This document shows, in pieces, positions 51,159 through 59,621 of a stretch of 64,000 nt of DNA (positions within the stretch are counted from its first letter, which is position 1; each line of letters begins with the position of its first letter). The stretch covers positions 1 to 64,000 of the forward strand of contig LVAV01000013.1 of assembly GCA_001604185.1 (NCBI GenBank). The letters run 5' to 3'. The position numbers were made by a program, and so were the translations under genes. The stretch is from Clostridiales bacterium Firm_16. Its GTDB lineage: Bacteria; Bacillota; Clostridia; Saccharofermentanales; Saccharofermentanaceae. Below the pieces are notes generated by a model. It had not been told where the DNA came from. It saw only the letters and a program-made list of their open reading frames with translations, and made no database searches.

Positions 51159-52439
51159 ATGAGCAAGAACAAGAAGATTTCAAGAAAGCGCCTGGCGCTG
51201 CGCATCGTACTGGGCACACTCGGTGTGATTCTGCTCATCGTTGCCGCATACATCATCTACGTGTTTGCCAGTTACCACCGTGTCCCCGATAATGTCGAAC
51301 TGAATCCGCAGCCGAATCCGGCAAAATATCTGTCCATGGACAGGACTCCTCCGGAACATATCTCCCTGGAGACCGGCGAGCAGACCTATAGCATCATGAC
51401 ATACAACATCGGGTTCGGTGCATATACACCTGACTACAGTTTCTTCATGGATGGCGGCAAATACTCCTGGGCCAGATCGGAAGAAGGTCTGACCGAGAAC
51501 CTTAAGAACATGACGACCATGATCCGAGACTACGATCCGGATTTCGTTCTTCTGCAGGAAGTCGACGAAGACGGCACCCGGACCTACCACTTCAACGAGG
51601 TCAATTACACCTGTGCCATACTGGATTATTACCAGCACGTCTATGCACAGAACTTTGACTCGCCGTTTCTTTTCTGGCCGCTTCTTGAGCCGCATGGTGC
51701 CAACCGTTCCGGTATCCTGACTTTCTCTAAAGCCTACATCCGGTCTGCCCTCAGACGAAGCCTTCCGGTGGCAGATTCTCTATCCAAGATCGTAGATTAT
51801 GACCGTGGCTATTCCATCTCCCACATCCCGTTGGGACAGGCAGGGGATATCCTGGCGATCTCCGGTGAGCAGGATGATCCCGCCGGCCGGGAACTGGTCA
51901 TCTTCAATGTCCATCTTTCCGCATATTCCACAGAGGAAGTCCGTGAAGCGCAGCTGAGTATGTTGTTCGAAGATATGCAGAAAGAATATGGAAAAGGCAA
52001 CTATGTCATCTGTGGCGGAGACTTCAATCACAACCTGAGAAAGAACGGAGAAGGAAGCGAGAATGCTCCGGGCTGGGCCCAGCCTTTCCCGAGAGATGCC
52101 ATTCCACACAACTTCTCCCTGGGTTTCGAATTACCGTTTTCCATGATCCTCACCCGCGACAGTGTTCCTTCAGAAAAAGAGCAAGAAGCTTACAAGAAGT
52201 TTCAAACGATGCTGGAGAATCTCGGAAAACAGGGCGAATGGCCGGCAGACATTAAGATCGACCATAACTCTTGCCGCGATGCCAATGAGCCCTACAATCC
52301 GGATACGACCTTCACGGTGCTGGCAGACGGATTCATCGTTTCCGACAACATCACTGTGGTCCGTTACGAATCCGTAGATCTACAGTATGCATACTCCGAC
52401 CATGATCCGGTCATCATGGAATTCTGTCTCCAAGAATAA
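51159..52439 (+). CDS. Membrane-anchored endonuclease/exonuclease/phosphatase-family protein
   Basis: The 426-residue protein has a basic N-terminus and one transmembrane helix (about 17-38), then an extracellular EEP-fold domain. Its metal-centre motifs are M-T-Y-N-I-G-F-G, L-L-Q-E-V-D, G-G-D-F-N-H and the closing S-D-H-D-P-V. Such enzymes cleave phosphodiesters in nucleic acids, sphingomyelin or phosphoinositides; which one applies here is unknown. ATG 51159 follows GGGGG-A and opens the membrane anchor; the longer frame from 51060 adds an unlikely N-terminus. It sits alone between giant surface-protein genes on the other strand. Confidence 0.84.
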   Translation: MSKNKKISRKRLALRIVLGTLGVILLIVAAYIIYVFASYHRVPDNVELNPQPNPAKYLSMDRTPPEHISLETGEQTYSIMTYNIGFGAYTPDYSFFMDGGKYSWARSEEGLTENLKNMTTMIRDYDPDFVLLQEVDEDGTRTYHFNEVNYTCAILDYYQHVYAQNFDSPFLFWPLLEPHGANRSGILTFSKAYIRSALRRSLPVADSLSKIVDYDRGYSISHIPLGQAGDILAISGEQDDPAGRELVIFNVHLSAYSTEEVREAQLSMLFEDMQKEYGKGNYVICGGDFNHNLRKNGEGSENAPGWAQPFPRDAIPHNFSLGFELPFSMILTRDSVPSEKEQEAYKKFQTMLENLGKQGEWPADIKIDHNSCRDANEPYNPDTTFTVLADGFIVSDNITVVRYESVDLQYAYSDHDPVIMEFCLQE

Positions 52440-52443
52440 AGAG

Positions 52444-52480
52444 AAGCCCTGCAGCTCATCGTTGAACTACAGGGCTTTTT
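52444..52480 (+). terminator. Terminator of the EEP-family gene
   Basis: AAGCCCTG pairs with CAGGGCTT across an 18-nt loop and TTTTT closes it. It lies 5 nt past the stop at 52439. Confidence 0.75.
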
Positions 52481-52507
52481 CGTTAGCTCAGATGTTTTCA
52501 GATCGTA

Positions 52508-55500
52508 TCAGATCTCGCCACGGTCGATTCCGTACTTCTTACAGATATCGGTGAACTCAGGAGACTGCGCGAAGAAAGAAAGGATGCTCTTTCTTGTCTG
52601 TCTGCCGGCTTTGATCTCGCCGATCCAGAAGTCTACTTCACTTGCTGCCGGCTCTCTGTCCATGAAAGTCGTATACAGTCTCATGAGGTATTCTTCATCT
52701 GTCGTATTGAATCCGACAAATTCATCACCCTCGAAGAAGAACTTGGCGGCAGAGGCACCTGTCTGCTCCAGATTCGTAAGAGCCAGTGACCAGTACTTCA
52801 GTCCGTCTTCTTCTGCATCACGCTTCAGACAGCAGGTGTAAAGACGCGTCGCAAAATTGATGGCATTCTTAGAAGCCTTGGTGGCCTTGTGGTACTTCGC
52901 ACCGGACTTCACACCATAGGTGGCGCAGACATCGCACCATTCTGTAGACTCGATAAAGTCATTGACGACTTCGGCACGGGTCTTCTTGCCACTCTCGATA
53001 GCCTCTACCCATCCGGCCTTGCCTTCCGGATCCGACTCACGGTCGAAGAAGGTTGCATACAGTGTCTCGACGAACTCCTCGACAGAGAGATTTCTCTTCA
53101 TGAACTCATCGGCATCCAGGAGGAAGAATCTTGCGCAATCCGCACCGGTCTTTCCTTCTTCTACAACCTGCTTGATCCAGAACGCTTTGCCTTCCGGCTC
53201 AGAAGCACGACCCAGAGCGATGGTGTACAGACGTTCTACAAAATCCTCGAAGGTCGGATCTTTCGATGCCGCTTTTGCAACCGTCAATGTCACTTCCAGT
53301 TTGGAATCATTTCCGTAAAGAGTTTTTCCCGCTTCCGGATCCTGTGTGAGAACCGCCATATCCTGCTTAGGATCTTCGTTGTCGACCCATTCGATCGTGA
53401 AGACGATCTCGGAGAAACCATGACCGGACAACGCCTTAGTGATCTCTTCTTTGGCTTTCTCATAATCCATTCCCACTACATCCGGCATGGTGGCAGGCGG
53501 CATCGGAGTCGGTTCCGGTGTGCCGGTTCCCGGAGTCGGTGTTGCCGAGATCGTAGCCTTCGGTGTAGCGCTCGGAGTTACCGGAGCTGTAGTCGGTGTC
53601 GGCGTTGTCGAAACTGTCGGAGCAGGTGTCGTCTTCGTCGTCGGCGTCGGAGTTGTCGAAACTGTCACAGCCGGCGTCGGTGTATTCGTCGGAGCCGGTG
53701 TCTTGAAGGACTTGGTGATCCTCAGTGTGCCCGTACTATCGATCGTATAAGAGATCTCACTTCCATTAAGGAAAGCAGCTGACTTCACATCCGCTGTATT
53801 CTTAAAGAAGTAACCCGGTCTCGGCATAACATCGATCTTAACTTTGTAGGTATTGTCAGGTCTGGCTACATCCAGCGGCTCCCAGGTCACGATAACCTTG
53901 GCCACTTTCGATTCGAGATTGCAGGTTACATTAAGGTCCAGCATCTCGTCTACAGTAGGAACATCCAGATCGGAGATCTCTACCTTACGGATATATCCGC
54001 ATTTCTTGCAGTAGTCTTTACCTTCTTCGAATTCATGCTCCTGCGCTTCTCTGATGTGACCGCAGATATTGCATTCCACATCGTCACAATCACTATAGAC
54101 ATGTGCATCCACATGAATATACTTACTTGTCCAATCGATACTCTCAACTTTATCCACTAATACGGCCGTATCTTCAGAATCGCCCTGGTAGATCTTGTAG
54201 GCAGAGCCATTAGAAGCCTTGGTAGAAAGCACTACTTCAATTCCGTTTCCTGCAATGTTTCCGTCCGTGCAGGAAAGCGTCAGTTCAGAATGCTCTCTTA
54301 CGTTAAATACATACTGCTTTCCGTTGGTAAGCGTATCGTCCACTGCCTTACCCTCTCCACCGAGGTTAACGATGGAATGGCCGGTCAGATCCGCTTGGAA
54401 TACTACGCCTGTAGAAGCTGCACCATCCTTACCGAAGCAACGAAGTGCAGTAGACGTACGTGGTTTCGCCATATACGGAACCAGAATGTTCAAGAAACAT
54501 TCTCCTTTGATCTTACAATCTTTATGTGTGAGAATTCCTGCTGTAAGACCAGCCGATGAACTCGTAGTCAGATCCAGATCTACTTCGGAATCCTGGATCG
54601 TCAGATAATCTGTCTCGATACCGGTTCTCTGACTTGCTTCTGCCCCGACTTCCACATTGATCTTGGAGCCATCCTTGATCATGATCGCATCTTGAGCATA
54701 GAGGCCTGTGATAGCCTCACAATAACCTTTAGCAGGTGCACTATTCCCTAATTTCAGATCCACCAGGGAATTCCGGATCGTTAAGTCAACTTCACCGAAA
54801 CTGTCATTTAATCTCCTGATATTGATACCACGCAGATTTCTATTCATCGAATTATTGGATTCGTCGTAGGTAATAACACCGGTGATCTTACTTCCGTTAT
54901 CGATCAGTGCACTGTTGTATACGAGCATGCCCTCCGAAGCCGAGCCCACTTTATTCAGATTGAAATCAAAAGTGGAATTGTCGAAATTTACTGCACAGAC
55001 ATCTTTGACTTCCTCCGGTCCGCAAACGATTGCCCGAACACCACGACCCATCGCGTCATCGATATTAACCGAAAGCGCCGCATCCTTGGCATAGAAAAGG
55101 TCTGTTGCCGAGATAGCCTCATATGTCTCTGTGTTCCCAACATAGTTGAAACTCTTCACGAGATTCATCTCTACGTTATCCAGGGTCAGACCCATATGCG
55201 TAGTAATGATCGGAGTGTTTCCCGTATCAAGACACTTAATCGTCAATGAATCCGTGCCCTTCCCGTTCTTTCCTTCGAAAACGAGATTCTGTCCGTGGAA
55301 AGCTACATGACCACCATTCGCAACAAATCTAAGCGTATTACTTCCGTTGACGATGATCCGGACCGGGCATGGTATGCTCTCACCATCTACCTGCTGAAAA
55401 AAGAGAGCCCTTAAGAAATCTGCTTCCGTGCTGGTCTCGAAATTACAACCGCGAAGCTCAACAGCAACTTCATCCGGGTAGTAAGCAAAGTTCCAATCAT

Positions 55501-55726
55501 CACTTTCACTTACTCTGACCTTCTTATATCCCGGCTGGGTATCCGATTCCGCATAATTGAGTCTGTAATAGATGTTTCCTGTTTGTTTGGAAAGGTCTTC
55601 TCCCATAAAGGAGAATTCATTCAATTTCGGACTTGCGCCCGCGTTCACTCTTGACGTGCCAAAGCCGACGACGCCGATCAACACGGCGACGACAGCGACC
55701 CACGCCGCAATCATCTTCCTGTACAT
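52508..55726 (-). CDS. Giant surface protein: beta-rich repeats, Cys pairs, PASTA and DUF4214 modules
   Basis: The 1072-residue protein starts M-Y-R-K-M with a signal/anchor segment (about 5-25). A long beta-rich region (30-530) resembles a beta-helix carrier. Residues 538-580 hold two C-x2-C pairs (C-N-I-C-G-H, C-K-K-C-G-Y) like a zinc ribbon. An Ig-like domain (580-675), a Thr-Pro linker (676-740), a PASTA domain (742-820) and four DUF4214 repeats (822-1072) follow. PASTA and DUF4214 are close copies of those at 45209. ATG 55726 follows AGGAGG; the open frame continues 33 codons upstream into the promoter region, which argues against the longer form. Confidence 0.86.
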   Translation of the reverse strand: MYRKMIAAWVAVVAVLIGVVGFGTSRVNAGASPKLNEFSFMGEDLSKQTGNIYYRLNYAESDTQPGYKKVRVSESDDWNFAYYPDEVAVELRGCNFETSTEADFLRALFFQQVDGESIPCPVRIIVNGSNTLRFVANGGHVAFHGQNLVFEGKNGKGTDSLTIKCLDTGNTPIITTHMGLTLDNVEMNLVKSFNYVGNTETYEAISATDLFYAKDAALSVNIDDAMGRGVRAIVCGPEEVKDVCAVNFDNSTFDFNLNKVGSASEGMLVYNSALIDNGSKITGVITYDESNNSMNRNLRGINIRRLNDSFGEVDLTIRNSLVDLKLGNSAPAKGYCEAITGLYAQDAIMIKDGSKINVEVGAEASQRTGIETDYLTIQDSEVDLDLTTSSSAGLTAGILTHKDCKIKGECFLNILVPYMAKPRTSTALRCFGKDGAASTGVVFQADLTGHSIVNLGGEGKAVDDTLTNGKQYVFNVREHSELTLSCTDGNIAGNGIEVVLSTKASNGSAYKIYQGDSEDTAVLVDKVESIDWTSKYIHVDAHVYSDCDDVECNICGHIREAQEHEFEEGKDYCKKCGYIRKVEISDLDVPTVDEMLDLNVTCNLESKVAKVIVTWEPLDVARPDNTYKVKIDVMPRPGYFFKNTADVKSAAFLNGSEISYTIDSTGTLRITKSFKTPAPTNTPTPAVTVSTTPTPTTKTTPAPTVSTTPTPTTAPVTPSATPKATISATPTPGTGTPEPTPMPPATMPDVVGMDYEKAKEEITKALSGHGFSEIVFTIEWVDNEDPKQDMAVLTQDPEAGKTLYGNDSKLEVTLTVAKAASKDPTFEDFVERLYTIALGRASEPEGKAFWIKQVVEEGKTGADCARFFLLDADEFMKRNLSVEEFVETLYATFFDRESDPEGKAGWVEAIESGKKTRAEVVNDFIESTEWCDVCATYGVKSGAKYHKATKASKNAINFATRLYTCCLKRDAEEDGLKYWSLALTNLEQTGASAAKFFFEGDEFVGFNTTDEEYLMRLYTTFMDREPAASEVDFWIGEIKAGRQTRKSILSFFAQSPEFTDICKKYGIDRGEI

Positions 55727-55783
55727 AACAACCTCCTGCATTCTTATTCCACTACCCGATTTCTCGGGCCAACACACAAGTCC

Positions 55784-55812
55784 ATAATAATATGATAAAA
55801 ATGGATTTTCAA
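55784..55812 (-). promoter_or_regulatory. Promoter of the PASTA-DUF4214 gene
   Basis: On the minus strand TTGAAA (55812-55807) and TATTAT (55789-55784) are 17 bp apart. Transcription would begin near 55777, about 50 nt before the start codon. Confidence 0.7.
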
Positions 55813-56033
55813 CGGTTTTTGACACGTCAGCCTATGTGTTTTCAAAATCGGTTTCGAAACATCGAAACAAGAGTGGTCAGAGTAAGTTTTTAGGTTTGTC
55901 AGGATTATTTGTTACCTTCCCGTTTCGCCCTGTGAATACAGTCCTTCTCTCCTCATTCGCAAAAAATCTTGGCACAATTAATGGAAACTTTTTAATCTAT
56001 TCATAAAGCAGGCAAAAAAGCCGCCCCGTGTCA

Positions 56034-56042
56034 TGCTATAAT
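56034..56042 (+). promoter_or_regulatory. Extended -10 placed 6 bp before the diguanylate-cyclase ATG
   Basis: TG-C-TATAAT ends at 56042 and the ATG is at 56049, which is where transcription should begin. The transcript may therefore be leaderless. A start at the next ATG (56055) would leave a 6-nt leader. Confidence 0.6.
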
Positions 56043-56048
56043 CGCAAC

Positions 56049-57209
56049 ATGGAGATGGATTATACTTTTTTCTACATAGAGTCGAATGTGGTGTGCATCA
56101 TTATCTTTCTGATGATGCTTATGAGAGATTTGCATTCTGTCGGCAGACAGACCAAGCAGATCATCTTCGTCAATATCACGATCAGCCACATCCTGTACTT
56201 CATCAGCGACATGATCTGGGTCTTGATCATGTCTGACTATCTCCCTCATACTCGGTTATCAGCATCATTGGTCAACATATCCAACGCAATACTGCTCTGT
56301 GCCATCACCGGATTCTGGTTCGTTTATGTTGAGCTGGCGCAAGGAGAGCAGTACATAACCCACGCCAAGGCAAGGATCCTGGCCCTGATCCCGGGCATGG
56401 TAGAAACAGTCGGCATGATCATCCTGTTCACGGTGTTCCCCAAGCTCTTCGTCGACGAGAAAAACAATATGACGACCTGCTACTACCTTCTGTTCATCAG
56501 CGTTCCGGTATTGTATATCTGCGTCAGTGCAGTGCGGTCTTTTATCCGGGCTTTGCGCAGGGAGAACTTCGCTGTCAGAAGACAGTATCTGGTCTGCGCG
56601 ATCTACCCCGTGATCATCTCCGTTTTCGGTGTGTGGCAGACCCTATGGCTGGCAGCACCTCTGTTCTGCTTCGGATGCACGATCATCATGCTGTATGTCT
56701 ACATCGTTTCCCTTAACGATCAGGTCTCCATCGACGAACTGACGAAACTGAACAACCGTACACAACTGAAGAAATACATCGTCGGCGAACATGCGCGGCA
56801 AGGCGGTGATCAGGTCGTCCGTTTCATCCTCATGATCGACCTGAATAAATTCAAATTCATCAACGACCAGTACGGTCATGTTGAGGGCGACCGTGCTCTC
56901 AAGAGGACCGCCGATGCGCTCAAATCCGCCTGTGGTGAAAACCCGTTGAGGTCCTTCATCGCCCGATACGGCGGAGATGAATTCATCATTATCGCCAAGA
57001 CAGAAGACGAGGAGCAGGTCAAAGAATTGTGCCGGAGCATCAAGGAAAAACTGGAGCAGAAGAACGAGGAATCCGGCTCTCAATACGAGCTTACGGCCAG
57101 CATCGGATATTCCCGTTACTGTGGTGACATCTCCGACTTCCAGTCCGCACTGGCCAAGGCAGACGAAGCGCTCTATAAGGAAAAGGCGAAAAGAAACCAG
57201 CCTGCTTAA
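56049..57209 (+). CDS. Membrane diguanylate cyclase (GGDEF)
   Basis: The 386-residue protein has an N-terminal membrane domain of about six to seven helices (to about residue 220). A GGDEF domain follows with L-T-K-L-N-N-R, the metal site I-D-L-N-K-F-K and the intact R-Y-G-G-D-E-F (about 305-311). It should make c-di-GMP from GTP. No clear I-site R-x-x-D lies in the usual place. The membrane part could sense a signal but matches no named sensor that I can assign. It is the only active-looking cyclase here and counters the EAL protein at 27938. The -10 box next to the ATG suggests a leaderless mRNA. Confidence 0.88.
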   Translation: MEMDYTFFYIESNVVCIIIFLMMLMRDLHSVGRQTKQIIFVNITISHILYFISDMIWVLIMSDYLPHTRLSASLVNISNAILLCAITGFWFVYVELAQGEQYITHAKARILALIPGMVETVGMIILFTVFPKLFVDEKNNMTTCYYLLFISVPVLYICVSAVRSFIRALRRENFAVRRQYLVCAIYPVIISVFGVWQTLWLAAPLFCFGCTIIMLYVYIVSLNDQVSIDELTKLNNRTQLKKYIVGEHARQGGDQVVRFILMIDLNKFKFINDQYGHVEGDRALKRTADALKSACGENPLRSFIARYGGDEFIIIAKTEDEEQVKELCRSIKEKLEQKNEESGSQYELTASIGYSRYCGDISDFQSALAKADEALYKEKAKRNQPA

Positions 57210-57262
57210 CCACTCCGCTGAAGCCGAAACTACAGGTTTCCTGATTATTTCTATAATGTCAC

Positions 57263-57289
57263 TTGCATGGGAAAAATCCTGCGTATAAT
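57263..57289 (+). promoter_or_regulatory. Promoter of the long HExxH lipoprotein gene
   Basis: TTGCAT (57263-57268) and a perfect TATAAT (57284-57289) are 15 bp apart. The transcript would start near 57296. Confidence 0.5.
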
Positions 57290-57306
57290 CATCTTATCGA
57301 GTTAAG

Positions 57307-59520
57307 ATGAGGTATTGGAGTATGCATATATTTAAGAGAGCATGTTGTGCGCTGATGGCAGGCGCACTGACTGTTTCTGTCCTGGCCGCTTCCGGCTGCC
57401 GGAAAGCCGAGGAAACAACGAGAGAAAGCAGCGGTGTCAGTTCATCCGTTACATCTACTTCTGCATCCGTTTCAGAACAGACCGGGCCCTCCGAAACTGA
57501 TCCGAGTGAAGAAACAACCGAACCCCAGGATCCCACCGAACGCGAGGCAAAAGCCCGGGCTACGGAATTAGGTCTCGATCCTTCTGCGCTCCACGGGAAG
57601 TACGATCTCTTCCTCAAATACTCCGACTGCATCGTGAACAATCCGAAGCTCGGTGACTTCCGAGGATATGCTTTGCACCTGTTCCCGATGGTCGCCGACC
57701 ATCTTTCCTCTGAGAACGAAGAATTCTTCCTCAGCAAACTCAAGGATCTCAAGATGGACACCTGCATCCTGGATTCATTGCAGGGACAGTTCTCTACAGT
57801 AGATAATGCCGTCAGCATTTATGGAGAAGGTATCGTCTATGAATACGAAACAACTTATGCGACGACTTTTCACGAACTGACCCACTTCGTCGATGCATAT
57901 ATCGACGGCGAGATCGAAGACGACGTCTGTTTTACCGGGGAGAAATTCATCTACAGAAACGACCTGTCCGAAGAAGAGAAACTCGTATCCGATGAGACCC
58001 TGGCCTCTTCTTTCTACACCAGTTTCATTACAGAAGGCGGCGCCGAACTGTACTCCTCCAAGTATTTCTCCAAGAGTCCCCGAAACTATTACTGCGAAAG
58101 CTGCTTTATGATCGGACTGGAATTGATCTACGGATGCGAGAAGGCAGAAGACCTCTTCTTCTCACATGATTCGACCATGCAGTTCATCCACCTTATGGAA
58201 GACGCCGGCTATTCCGGACAGAAGATCTGCAATGTTTTCGATTCCTTCAACTACAGCACCTACAGCCATTCAGACAGACCGAGCGAGATCGTCTGCTACG
58301 AGGATGTTCTGGTCGATCTGTATGAGCATGCGAAAGGGAAAAACTGGAAGGAAGATAAAGCGTTCTGCCGGTTACTCAATCAGATCCACAACGGATATTC
58401 AGATGCGGCCTCTTTCACCCCTGTTCACGAGGAGCTTCAGGATGTCCTGACGGATAATTCCAAGGCATGGAACTGGTCCGAAGCCGTATTGGATCAGGTC
58501 GACGAGAAACAGGACTCCGATTATGTAGATACACTCTGTGTGATGTTCTTTGACGGCAAGCCATCTCTTTCCGCCCGGATGACGAGGAGCGACGGACCGG
58601 ATGATTTCCGGCCGACCGCGATCTGCATCGATTATGATTTCGATCAGGAGAAGGTCCTCTCGTATCAGTACTGTGAATACACCTATCCACAGGATGTGCC
58701 CGAAAGACTTGCTTCGGGAAAAGAACTGGACCAGCGTCTTCTTTCTTTTTCCAAAGATAATTCCGCTTCACACCAGCAGACGCCATTTACCGGAAAGCCG
58801 GAGATGCAGACCGTCTACGACCGTGCTGCCGAGATAGGAAACAAATACGGCGTGCGCATTTTCCTGGGCGAAAATGTTCCGGAATATGTGCCTTGCATCG
58901 AAGACGCGTACAATGCCGATTCCCTGAACACGGCACTGGATCATGTTGATCGTGTTCTTTCGAAGTTCCCGGAAGGCTTCTTCGACCAGTTTAACTATGG
59001 AAGCTATTCGGGCTTAGATATCGCACTGGCCAACCGCCCCCTGTCCTACAGTGATCTTCTCTTTAATGTATGTACCACAGAGGATGGCTATTACATGACC
59101 TGCGCACTGGACTGCACAGACAATACTTCCCTTGCCCTGTTAGAATCTCATCTGATCGAGCAGATCTTCCTGGCAATAGAATGCAGGATCGAGCATTACT
59201 TCGAGAATTTCAAGGAGCCATCATTCTCGGGAGAAACATGGGCAACCTATAATCCGCAAGAATTCCACTACACCGGATACATCTACCGCGAATACGAAAA
59301 GGGTATGTACGATCACTTCAAGAACTACGTGGTTTCTTCTTCCGCCATGGTAAGTCCGTCAGATGACCGGGCCAAGTTGATGACTGCCCTTATGAATGCC
59401 GAGGAACTGACCGAGCCGTGTCAGAAGAAAGCCGAGTACTATAGCCGTTGTATCCGGGAAGCCTTCGACGATTCATCCTGGCCGGAGAAAACGACCTGGG
59501 AAGAAGCGCTTTTCCGTTGA
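57307..59520 (+). CDS. Lipoprotein with a HExxH protease domain and a second, degenerate protease-like domain
   Basis: The 737-residue lipoprotein has lipobox A-A-S-G-C (about residue 32) and a Ser/Thr/Glu stalk. A protease-like domain carries HELTH (residues 189-193) and Glu243 in T-E-G-G-A-E, parallel to the 506-1930 paralogue. About 260 extra residues at the C-terminus (from about 490) look like another zinc-peptidase domain: a helix H-L-I-E-Q ... R-I-E-H, a Trp/Asn-Pro segment (W-A-T-Y-N-P-Q-E-F-H-Y) and D-D-R-A-K-L-M. The HExxH there is not preserved. A start at 57322 with nearby GGAG is also possible. The substrate is unknown. Confidence 0.78.
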   Translation: MRYWSMHIFKRACCALMAGALTVSVLAASGCRKAEETTRESSGVSSSVTSTSASVSEQTGPSETDPSEETTEPQDPTEREAKARATELGLDPSALHGKYDLFLKYSDCIVNNPKLGDFRGYALHLFPMVADHLSSENEEFFLSKLKDLKMDTCILDSLQGQFSTVDNAVSIYGEGIVYEYETTYATTFHELTHFVDAYIDGEIEDDVCFTGEKFIYRNDLSEEEKLVSDETLASSFYTSFITEGGAELYSSKYFSKSPRNYYCESCFMIGLELIYGCEKAEDLFFSHDSTMQFIHLMEDAGYSGQKICNVFDSFNYSTYSHSDRPSEIVCYEDVLVDLYEHAKGKNWKEDKAFCRLLNQIHNGYSDAASFTPVHEELQDVLTDNSKAWNWSEAVLDQVDEKQDSDYVDTLCVMFFDGKPSLSARMTRSDGPDDFRPTAICIDYDFDQEKVLSYQYCEYTYPQDVPERLASGKELDQRLLSFSKDNSASHQQTPFTGKPEMQTVYDRAAEIGNKYGVRIFLGENVPEYVPCIEDAYNADSLNTALDHVDRVLSKFPEGFFDQFNYGSYSGLDIALANRPLSYSDLLFNVCTTEDGYYMTCALDCTDNTSLALLESHLIEQIFLAIECRIEHYFENFKEPSFSGETWATYNPQEFHYTGYIYREYEKGMYDHFKNYVVSSSAMVSPSDDRAKLMTALMNAEELTEPCQKKAEYYSRCIREAFDDSSWPEKTTWEEALFR

Positions 59521-59560
59521 AACTTGGTAATTAATCCAGAGTATTTCTGACGGGACATGC

Positions 59561-59589
59561 TCGATTATTCCTCCGGGAATCGCTATAAT
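59561..59589 (+). promoter_or_regulatory. Promoter of the zinc-ribbon membrane-protein operon
   Basis: TCGATT (59561-59566) and TATAAT (59584-59589) are 17 bp apart. The -10 is perfect and the -35 is weak. Confidence 0.5.
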
Positions 59590-59621
59590 CTTTCTAATAG
59601 CGAACAGAGGAGTGGTACGAG

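Larger units (their letters stand above)
55727..56048. other. Divergent intergenic region with two promoters
   Basis: Besides the two promoters listed separately, I see a short leader hairpin CCCGA-GAAA-TCGGG (GAAA tetraloop, minus strand, 55768-55755) ahead of the giant gene. The middle part (55830-56030) shows nothing I can name. Confidence 0.6.
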
